From assembly GCA_016858145.1 (NCBI GenBank), contig JAEHOE010000180.1, forward strand, positions 124,001 through 188,000: 64,000 nt of DNA, read 5' to 3'. This DNA is from Edaphochlamys debaryana (lineage: Eukaryota > Chlorophyta > Chlorophyceae > Chlamydomonadales). The translations under genes and the position numbers were made by a program. Of this stretch, positions 54,476-64,000 are shown one piece after another; the first letter of the stretch is position 1; each line of letters opens with the position of its first letter. Below the pieces are notes generated by a model. The model was not told the DNA's origin. It was given only the letters and a program-made list of their open reading frames with translations, and did not search any database.

Positions 54476-57400
54476 CTCCATGGTCATGGACTTGGGCCGC
54501 TCGATGGGCAGGCCCAGGGCGCGGGACCAGATGTTCTGGGGGGGTGTAGAGGGGTGTAGTGGGGGTTGGAGGGGGGTGGGTGTCGGGAGGTTGAGATTGG
54601 CAGGGAGCGCAGGGAGGACCGGGTTCGGGGTGGCGAGCATCCAACGCAACTAACCTAGAAGCCAGGGCAGGCAGGCACCAGCCTACTCCCGAGCAGAGGC
54701 AAAGGCCCGGCCCAGCAGAAGCAAGCCCTTCCCCCTGCCGGCCCTCTGCACGCGCACGCACCTGCGACAGCACGCCCAGCGCGCGCGACACGCCGAAGAG
54801 TACGGTGTAGTAGTTCTCCTCGTTGATGCCGTAGTACTGCAGCAGTACACCCGAGTGGGCGTCCACGTTGGGCCACGGGTTCTTGATCTGCGGTTGGCAG
54901 GGGCAGGGGAGGGAGGGGCAAGTGTAGGTTGAGGACCAACCATCAGTCGTGCGCAGTTTGGGGGCGAAGGGCAGGGAGGATGGTTGGGCCAAACAGAACC
55001 AAGGAGGAACTGCATTCAGCCGCTGTGCCGCCATGCCCCTGCGTGCCTCCAACCCCAGCCCCCATTGCCCCCCACCAACACCCCGGCCGCTTCAGTGCCC
55101 CCACCTTGCCGGTCTTGCCCAGCACCTCCGGCACCACCTCGTACAGGTGCGAGGTGAGCTTGAACAGGGGGTAGTCGGGCATGTACTGCTGGGCGAAGGC
55201 ACGCTGGGGGGTGGGAAGGGGGGGGCGGAGGGGATGGGGAGGTGTCAGGGGGGGTCAAAGGAGGGGAGGCAGGGGCTGGTCGGGCTGACAGGGCGGAGAG
55301 GGCGGATAGAGGGGTGGCGTGGGCGCCGGTACCACAGGTGCTTGTGCTGAGACCCCCATGCAGTGCTTTGTCTCAGTCTTTGTCTTGTACGAGCGGGCCC
55401 GTACACACGCACCTGCGCCGTGTACCGCGGGTCGGTCTTGCGGAGTACGGCGTGGCCGTACCCGGGCACCACCTTGCCGGAGGCCAGGGTGTCCTGACAG
55501 GGGGGGGAGGAGGGGGGAGGGGATGGGGGGTTGTGGGTATTGGCTGTTGGGCAAGGGCCAGCGGCGCTCACGCATCCCGAGCGGCACACACGCGTGTTCC
55601 ACACACCGACCCTGACACCCTGAGTGCACATGAACCCCCTCCTCCACCCTCCTCCCCCGTGCTCACCTGCACGTACTTGCGCACCGCGTCCTTGTCGGGG
55701 TTGGGGCCCAGCTGGGGGGGGCAGGAGGGGAAAGAGGGGGGGAGGTGGTCGAGTCAGCGTTGAGAGAGGGGGACAGCCGACCACCATGCTACCTGCTCTT
55801 GCCGCCTTTGCCCTGCCAAAACCTCGTCGCCCTACCACTTCCCCGTATACCTTAACCCTCTCACCTCTCCCCCCCTCCCCGCTCTCCCCTCCTCCCCCTA
55901 CCCCCTCTCCTCCCCCTACCCCCTCTCCTCCCCCTCCCCCCCTCACCTTGGCTGTGAGCTCCTTGACCCACCGCAGCACCTCCTGGTTGGCCAGCCCGTG
56001 CAGGGGCCCCGCCAGCCCGTTCATGCCCGCGGCGTACGACAGGTACGGGTCGGACAGGGCCGAGCCCACCAGGTGCGTGGCGTGGGCCGACACGTTGCCG
56101 CCCTGGGGGGGAGGGGCGGGCGGGCGGGTGGGCGAGGTGGGCGGGTGGGCGAGGTGGGTGGGTGGGCGAGGTGGAGGGGTGGAGCAAGGGTCAGGGGGGC
56201 GGGAGGAGAAGGGCAGCTAGGCCCACACGGCCCCTTCCCCTGGCACTTGCCCCATTCAGCCCCAGCGCCCAATCCCCCCCCCCCCCCCAACGTTGTGGTC
56301 CCAGTGGATGGTCCTCGAGGCCCGCTCCCTCCCCCCTCTTTCTCTCCCCCTCCTCTCCCCCGTCTCTCCCCCTCCCTCTTCCCCCCCCACACACCTCGTG
56401 GTCCGAGTGGATGGTCTGGTACATGCGCATCATCTCGTGGCAGCCGGGGTCCTCATAGCCTTGGGTGGGGGGGGAGGGGGGTGTTTGAAGCTGAGAAGCG
56501 GGAGAGCGTGTTTGAAGCGTGAGGGGGGGAGCGGGGGAGGCGCAGGGAGTCGTGCACGTGAGACAAGGCATGCGGAGGCGAGGGATGCGGCCTGCCCGGC
56601 CCCGACCCTCCCCTCATGCCCCCAACCCTCCCACTCTTGCCTCCCCTCTCCCCCCTCTTGCCCCCCCTCTCCCCCCCTCTTGCCTCCCCTCGCCCCCCCT
56701 CTTGCTTCCCCCTTCCCCCCCCACCCCCTCACCCATCATGTGCGCCAGGTTGGCCGCCCAGTCCAGGTCGTGCGAGGGCGGGATGTACTGCCCGGCGCGG
56801 TACGTACGGCGGTAGATGGAGGCCGCCAGCTGCGGCAGCTTGGCGATCAGGTCCATGCTGTCCTCGTACACAGACTCCCAGTACCGAGACTTGTGCGTGC
56901 CGCGGGCGTAGGCGGCGGCGAAGCGGGAGCCGGGCTGCGGAGTGGGGTGGTTGGGGAAGGGGGAGGAGGAGGGGGGGGGGAGGGGTGCGTGTGGACAGGG
57001 GTGATCGTCGTCGGGATTTGGAGCTGGTCGGGGCGGAAGGGCGGCACAGGGTCGGGACGGGGCGCCAGTCTGCCGCGGCCCGCCTCCCTCCGCGGTCACC
57101 CTCCTACGTACAGCATTCTTCCCTCCCTCCCCTCCCCACCCCTCCACCTCCCCCCAGACACACCTGCAGCGCCATGACCCCCACGGTCAGCTGCGTCATG
57201 GGGTGGGCGTCCTGCGGCAGCGCCTCCAGGGTCTTGAACACGTGGTACGGCAGGTGCGAGCGGGCGCGCAGCTCCTCGGTCACGGAGCGGGCCTGCTCGG
57301 CCGTGGGGATCTTTGGGGGGGTGGAGGGGAGGGAGGGAGGGGATAGGGGAGGGCGGGTCAGGGTGTAAAGGCGGGACGCCGGGAATGGGTCATGCCCCAG

Positions 57401-59081
57401 CCCCCACGCAGTTCCTGCATCTCGGTCAGTTCCCGCCGCAAGGCCCCGAACCAAGTCCACGCACCCACATGGACGCTGCCCCTGGCACCCTTCCACCTCC
57501 GTCCGCCCTGCCCCCTTCCGGACATAGCGCCCTTTCCGGAGCCCCCCCTCCCCCCCCCCCCCTCCCCCCACCTCGCCCGTCAGCAGAAGCCACAGGAGGC
57601 CCTCGGGGATGGGCTGGCCGCCGGGCACGGCACCGGGGAGCTTCTCCTGCGTGTACGGCAAGTGTACGGCAGTTGGGAGGAGATTATCAGTCATCGCATC
57701 CGTACGGACAGCTTCCGGCCCTTCAAGGACCGCCATGCACGTGTCTGCGGCTGCATGTGTGTGTGTGTGGAGGGGGATGGGCCTGCCACGCCCTTCCCTC
57801 AGGTTCCACCACCGCCCCTCCCGCGGGCTTCCCTCCCACGGCTCCCACACGGCCAAGAAGCCCCCCTTCAAATCGCCCCACAGCCCCTGCTGGGCCCCGG
57901 CTTTCTCGGGCCACACTGGCTGGGGGCCCCAGCACAGGTGTGATGTCAAGGGCTTGCCACCCGGGGGGTGGGCGTGGACGAGGCTGGTCACTGTGGTCCG
58001 CATCGTCAGCTCCCACCCACCATCGCCCCGTGCGGACGGAAAGACACGCCCTCCTCACAACCCTGCTGCCCCCCACCCGTCGCCCCCACCCCCAGCCCCC
58101 GACCCTCGCCAGGCGTACGGACGCGGGCCCTCGGACGGACCTGCTGTACGGGTGTGCAAGCTTAACGCTCGCCTTTTCGGGCTACGCTTTCGAGCTGGAT
58201 CAGCCTCCCATTCCTCCCAACCAGCAAGCCACCGTCCCCTCCCCTCCCTTGAAGGGTCGGGACCACCAGCTCCCCTCCCCACCTGCAGCTCCGGGATGGA
58301 GAGGCCGCGGAAGCGGATGCCCTCCTCCGGGTCAAGCAGGGAGGTCTCCCACAGCATACCCTGGGTTGGGGAGGGAGAGAGGGAGGGAGAGGGTTGGGGG
58401 AAGGGGTTGGGGGGAGGGAGAGGGGTTGGGGGAGGGCATGGAGGGCGGAGGAGGGTGAGGAGGAGGGAGAGTGGAGAGGGAGGGAAGAGGGGAACGCATG
58501 ACGTATCAAGGACCCCTGTGACCCCGTGAAGTTACAGCTGTAGGTCAGGCAGATGAGCCCCAGCTGGGCAACTCAAGGCCCCGCGGTTCAGGTGAAGTGC
58601 GTTTCGTGCGGGCGCTTGGCTGGCACAGGGGTCCCGCAGTTCCCCGGCGGTACGTCTTGACGGAGTGCAGCCTCGCCAGCTTCGAGGTGACCACCCAAAC
58701 GAGGCCCCCATGCGCTCCACAGCGGTGCTGCTCTTATTGCGCATGTTTTAGGGTGTGCCGGAACCCTGCTTACCGGGATGCCACGCATGCCGCCAATGGC
58801 CTGGTCAACCGTGACCTCGCCCAGCGACTTGGAGCCATTGGTCTTCTTCAGGGCCTTCAAGCGCTCCTGTGGGCCCGGACGCCGAGTTCCGTGTCAGCAG
58901 TGCCCACCGGCGTGTTCGGCGCCGGCGTGAATCGCACCTGCTGGCCGGGGATCAGCTCCGTTAGCTTGCGCTTCAGCTCAGAGGCCGTAGTGAAGTGGCG
59001 CATCGCGCCGCAACTCGCAGCTGCGAAGGTCTGAGCGCCTAGGGCGCCCAGACCCAGGTTGGCGACCGCCTGAGCGAGCAT
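54431..59081 (-). CDS. citrate synthase, mitochondrial type
   Basis: Condenses acetyl-CoA and oxaloacetate to citrate. Thirteen exons on minus, 58938-59081, 58774-58866, 58283-58360, 57572-57646, 57164-57310, 56733-56934, 56395-56459, 55947-56102, 55667-55711, 55413-55493, 55105-55203, 54762-54887, 54431-54535, give 471 residues, the normal length. The start at 59081 opens a Ala/Arg-containing presequence ([19 protein letters not shown]) consistent with mitochondrial import. Catalytic His in [10 protein letters not shown], second His in [14 protein letters not shown] and Asp in PNVDAHSG are all present. Introns are G-rich at the 5' end and C-rich at the 3' end. It is divergent to the membrane-protein gene at 60256. 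Confidence 0.97.
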
Positions 59082-60255
59082 GCTGATTGAAGGGTCAAGC
59101 AAGGCGTCCTAGTGTTTAACGGGTGAGTGTGGCAACAATCGTCGACAGAACAGTATGTTGCCGGAGAGGTGCTCAGATGCGCCAAAGGCGTCACCACGAT
59201 GATGGTGCCGGAAGTAATAGCGGGGTTGACTCCCGATCGCTTCTTACGCCAAGATACTGGGCCTCTTGAGAAGTCGCAATGCACTGCCTGCCAGCCACCA
59301 CGACGCGAAACCCGTGACTTTGAAGCTCGCCCTTTCCAGCCCCGGCTTTCCGATATTCACCGGGCCCAGCGTCAGGACGAAGACCATCGGTATTAGTTGG
59401 TTTTAACCTGTGGGCAATCGGACCAGCCGCGCGGAAAAGGGTTTCGCGTGCCTCGGGTTTGCGGCGGGGGTCCACGCTCGCGCCCCTGCGCACCCGGGCG
59501 CCCCCCTAAAGAGTTCCAGCCCCCCCCCCCGGGCACCGGGCTCCATGGCACGACCTTCCCCTTCTCCCATCGTGCTGGGGGTATTGAGTCGTGAAATCCA
59601 ACCCCCAGCCCGTGCCTCACTTCTAGATTTCCAAGTACCCAGCTTCCGGCCGCCGTCGGCATCGCGGGAATACACATTTCCCGCCGCGGGTTGTGGCGAG
59701 GCCGACGGGAGTCAACCCTGTGTGGGGCGATTAAGATCAAGCAGCCGCACCAGCAGGAGGAGGAGAAGGGGGAGGAGGGGAGCGACCACTGCGGCGCGAT
59801 CCCGGGGCAAACGAAGGAGGACGAAGGCGCCAGGCTGGCGAAGCATCTTGTCCAGTTGACTCAGAGAGGCGACAGTCACTTCAGTGTTATTCTCTTAGCC
59901 CTCTCAGTGCTCGTACTACCGCCTGCATTACAGTTTGCCGGCGGGGGCCCAGCCGGGGCCGGCTGGGGTACGGACGCGAAATGGAGCCGGGAGGAGGGTG
60001 AAGGGGGCAGAGGAGGCATGACACGCCCCAACCTGACATGGAAGGGAGGGATAGTCAGTTGTTCCTGCGCTCAGGTGGAGCCCTGCCGTGGTGTCGGCTT
60101 GTGCGGTACGTGCGGCCGCAACGGAGGGGTACGGGCCTCGGGACGTGCGTGCGTTCACCCGATACTGGTATTGCAGCTAGCTGCTTGACTGCTTAGTGTG
60201 CTCCCTACACCTTGCGCAACTGCAGAAACATAACACTTCAAACTTGCGACGCGCC
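59082..60255. other. divergent promoter region
   Basis: 1.17 kb between the starts of citrate synthase (minus) and paralogue P (plus). An open frame at 59691-60188 has no recognisable domain and no splice or start context that persuades me. No promoter box identified. Confidence 0.5.
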
Positions 60256-63200
60256 ATGGCCGAGGCTGCCGCAGGCACGGCCGTTTCGCGGCCACCGGAC
60301 TCCTCTGCAGTGCGCCGTGAGAGCGTTGCTTTGTCAGAGCGCATCAAAGCTGTGGCGTGTGCTTCAGTCTGGCTACTTCTCTGGTCGCACCTCGCGGATG
60401 TATTGTGCACGCGCGGCGAGCTCGGCCCGCTGGAGGCCTCGAGGACTATGCGAGGCTACCCCTGCCAAGACGGGCTGCTCGCACGAACGCTCTACATGAC
60501 TGCCCGGTAAGCGGGGCCTTTTGCCACAACCACACGCACCACCCGCCCCTCCCCCATCCTTGCCCGTCCGCTCCCTTCCTTGCCTTGAGTGGCGAGGAGA
60601 GTGTCAACCCAGCTCCCTCTTTCCACCCTCCGTATCATAGGCTGCCATACGTGTTTGCTGACGTGCTCAGCTTCAAAGGTGCTTACCTCTATCGCTCGGT
60701 TATGGCGGCCATCTTCCTGGTTCGCTGTGCGGCAGCCTTCGCCCTGCCGCGCAAGCAATACGCCCAGGCAAGGCCATAGCAAGGAGGTTGCATCCTTCAC
60801 CAAGCCCGCGGCAGCCTCACCCAAGCTAGCTGCACCTTTCTCGGCTGCTCCCCGCCGACACGCGTCCCACAAAGCCCTCAGCGTCTCCACCCTCCCCTCA
60901 ACCACCCCCTCGGAGGCAGGTGGCAGTGATGTGTGTGTACGGCTTGCGGCTGTGGGGCCCCGCCTGGTGTCTCCTCTCCCCCGCCGCCCCCATTCTGGAC
61001 GTGGAGTCACGGAAGGCGTTCACTAGCGGGGTCGCCTACGACGTGTTGTGAGCAGGGGGGGAACTGGAGGGTGAGGGGTGCTATTCGTGTGGCTCCACTG
61101 CGGGGGCGCGGACCTGGCGCCACTCCCCGGCGGGGAGGGCCGGAGGCTGCAAGCACAGTATGCACAGCTACTACCTTAACCCTGTCCTCACGTTTTTACG
61201 CCCCTCGTACCCCTGCTTGCAGGCTCTTCTGCTCCCTCCTTGGCGTTTGGGTGAGTGACAGGCCACCGCCAGCGTACAGCGGCATGCCCCTTCCTGCCTG
61301 GTTACGAGCCCCCTTGCACCGCACCTCCGTGCCCCCTTCTTCCTTTCTGCCCCGCACTGTCTTCGCACCGCCATTGCTCCACCCCACCTTCTCAACCCCA
61401 CCTCCTTGCTTCACCCCCCACCCCCCACCCCGCCCCAGCGCGTGCCCGTATCTATGGAACTAGCCACGTCAGCCTTCCGCGCCGTGTGCGTGGGCCTTAT
61501 GTCGTACCGCCACGCCAGCGCCGTGGCCCCGGACGACCCGTGGTTCACGGCCAAGATGCTGGCCGCCCGCCTGGTGTCGGGCGCAATGACGGTCTACATT
61601 GCCTGGGCCCTGGGGGCAAGGGCGGCGCGGCAGCGGGGCGGGGCGGGGAGCGCACGGCTGCGTGGTGGCAAGGGCGGGGAGGCAGAGGCGGGGGGGCAGG
61701 GCGTGGATGGGGAGCCGATGGAGGCGGAGCCGGGTCCGACCGGCTCTAGCGACGGAGCGGCCGGAGGAGGGGTGGAGGCGGCCTGTGCACCAGAGTCGCC
61801 AGCGGACGTCAACGGCGATGATGCCGCCCCAGCCCCAGCTCCGAACGTGCCGACTAGACAACCCCTGGAGTCCCCTTTTGCGTACGCAAAGGTGCAACCC
61901 AAGGCCGCGGAGCACTGTCCCGGCGGTGGCTCTGCCATCGGCTCTGCCACCAACACTAGCGGCGGCGCGGGTGCGGCCGTGGAGGCCATGGAGGCGCTGC
62001 TGCCCTGGCTGCGGCCGCCCCGGCCCCGCCTGGTGGAGTACCGCTCGGCCGCCGTGCGCCACACCATCCGGCTCAAGGTGGGGCTTGCGTGAGGGAAGTG
62101 CTACGAGGGGCTAAGTGCTTGTAGGCGGAGCTTGATTGGGCTGGGGCTTGCGTGGGGCTTGCGTGAGGGAGTCATGTCTGAATGAAGTGGCGAAGGGCCG
62201 GGGCTTAGGCCGCCAGCTAGCACCCCACGCTTTGGCACAACTCCCCACGTACGGCGCCGCTCTCCGCACCACGGCGCCGGTACTAGCGCCCGCGTCACCT
62301 GTGGTCTCTGCGCAGACCGCCGTCCGCGGCTTTGCGGCCCCCCTCCCGGGCCCTGGCCGCCACCATGTGGAGCCCCGTCCCCGCCCAGGCCCGCCTCCCT
62401 AGGTAGCCTAGCCTCCGCTCCCACCCTGCCTCCCCTCCCTCCCTCCCTCCCTCCCTCCCTCCCTCCTCTCCCTCCTCTCCCTTCCCTCTCCCCCCACCCC
62501 CCCACCCCATTAGATCCCCGACGCCCAGCCCGAGGACCTCCCCCCGGGCCACCGGGAGCGGCTGAGGGCGCTGCTGGCGGAGCGGGGGCTGGTGCCGGGG
62601 GCAGTGGCGGTGCAGAGGGGCTGCATCCGCCTCACCATGCTGGCACTCGGCCTCCGCCGCCCTCAGCCGCGGCCAGGTGGGGTGGCAGGCCAGACGCACT
62701 GGTGCCCTGGCCGACCGTAGTGTTGTTTATTCTCATGATTTGCGACGCGCGACCCATGTTCACCTCTCTTTGCAGTCGGTACCAACAGCGGCAGCGCTGC
62801 CTCCGAGGCGGAGGGCCCCGATGCTCCCCGCGGCAGCGGCAGTGGCCTGGAGCCAGCGGCCGTGGTGCAGGCGCTGGGGCTGCCCACGCCGGCGGGCTAC
62901 GCGGGGTAAGCATGCACCTATGTACGGTCAAAACGCCGTTGCACTATGTCTACAAGTGGCAGTAGAGAGGGGCTGCTCTCCTGGCGAGTCTCTGGGCAAG
63001 AAGCTCGCTGCAAGGCTTTCAAGCAATGACGGCTACGGTACCGTGACGCCCTCTCCCCACCATCACCACCACCACTGCAGGGGCCGGCAGGATTGGGTCG
63101 CGGGGGTCACCTACGAGGCCTCTGAGCTGCTCTGCGAAGAAGGCCGGTCCCTGGGCCAGGGGCCCCTCGCCTCCGCCCGCGTCCTCCGCATGTCCCCCCG

Positions 63201-64000
63201 AGTACTTCTCGTACCGCCGCAGCGGCAGCGGCAGCGGCAGCAGCAGCCGGACGGGGGCTGCTGGGAGGCCCCGGAGCTGCGCGTCGTGCTGAGCGTGCCT
63301 CGCCTCCGTGCGGCGTGCGGTGACGGAGTGAACGCGCCGCCCGTCCTCTCCGCGCACGTGTTTTGGGACGGCGTGGCTCAACCCGCGAGCGTGTCGTGCG
63401 TGCCGTGTGCAGCCTCGGGGTCGGGACTGCCCGCAGCGGCCACATCTGCTGCAGCCGCAAGCGGTGCGGCGGGAGCTGGGGAGCAGGAGCAGGTGTGGGA
63501 GCAGGGACTGGCACTGAAGGAGGAGGGGTGTGCGGGCGCCGAGCTTGAGGCTGGCGAGGTGGAGGAGGACGAGGTGGAGTACGCCATCCGCCTCCCTGAC
63601 CAGGCGCCACCGCCCGGGGTCGTGCTGGTGAGTGCGGGGAAGCCATCTTGGGGGCACCCTCACTCCGGGGGCGATAGTATCCGTGCTTGCCATCGGTGGC
63701 ATGTCCTACGCTCCTCTGTACGGTACCGACCCGGCCCTTCACCCCCGCCCTTCCTCCGCAGCTGGAGCTTTCCCTCGAGCCTTCCCCGCCGGAGCCCCCC
63801 ACTGCCGGCGCCCCACCCGCCCCCGCGCTGGGAACGCTGGGGCTGGTGCTGCCCCTCTTGGCCACTCACGACCCCGCAGCCGCCGCGGAGGTGGGGGCGC
63901 TGGCGGGGCGCTGGCCCCAGGGAGCCCGGGAGGGCCGCGCCCTGGGGGAGCTCCTCCTCGACTTGGGGCTGTGGGCGGCGGGGCCGCCGGCCGTGGGCGG
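60256..64000 (+). CDS. large multi-pass membrane protein of unknown function (paralogue P, 3' end outside window)
   Basis: Exons seen: 60256-60506, 60641-60767, 60920-61047, 61223-61250, 61439-62077, 62514-62676, 62776-62905, 63081-63627, 63762 to the edge; phases agree. It corresponds exon by exon to paralogue M, except that M exon 1 is split here by a 134-base intron. Hydrophobic segments include ASVWLLLWSHLADVL and VMAAIFLVRCAAAFAL. The N-terminal exons are diverged from M, while 62514-62630 and 63555-64000 are nearly identical to it, including an intron. The GC donor after KQYAQ is shared with M. Function unknown. Confidence 0.78.

Noticed and set aside
59691..60188. Possible small gene between citrate synthase and paralogue P
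   Set aside because: Open frame without recognisable domain; probably part of the divergent promoter region.

Overview
This window looks like nuclear DNA of a green alga, probably a core chlorophyte. It is very GC-rich, its genes are dense in short GT-AG introns, and it encodes proline-rich secreted proteins, a many-LysM chitinase and a plant-type citrate synthase. I cannot assign a genus from sequence alone. Exon models were built by hand from splice signals, reading-frame continuity and paralogue comparison; boundaries have not been checked against RNA.

Layout. Bases 1-2523 (minus) hold a papain-family cysteine protease precursor, cut by the left edge. A second copy runs from 29016 down to 4292 (minus), but its first three exons (28571-29016) are separated from the rest (4292-7284) by a 21 kb Ty3/gypsy-type retrotransposon (7408-28483) sitting in intron 3. 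The element, also on minus, has nearly identical repeats, a possible 4-bp target duplication, gag, aspartic protease, reverse transcriptase/RNase H, a cytosine-methyltransferase-like domain lacking its catalytic residues, a DDE-type integrase with Asn in place of the second Asp, and a PHD finger. Bases 31272-42598 (plus) hold one 20-exon gene for a secreted protein of about 2,666 residues with about 17 LysM modules and a C-terminal GH18 chitinase domain. A small membrane-anchored kinase follows at 44621-46838 (plus), then a (GGATA)n array (47398-47606).

The right third is an inverted duplication. A 10-exon gene for a large multi-pass membrane protein of unknown function (48227-53015, minus) has a paralogue in opposite orientation (60256 to the right edge, plus). 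Between them lies a complete 13-exon mitochondrial-type citrate synthase (54431-59081, minus).

How the parts relate. The secreted cysteine protease and the LysM-chitinase are divergently arranged around a 2.25 kb spacer and could share regulation in extracellular matrix or defence biology, which is inference. The most unusual object is the retrotransposon: its polyprotein joins a DNMT3-like fold and a PHD finger to normal retroelement enzymes, and its terminal repeats have the order L - internal - A - L - A, formally like the split repeats of DIRS-type elements.
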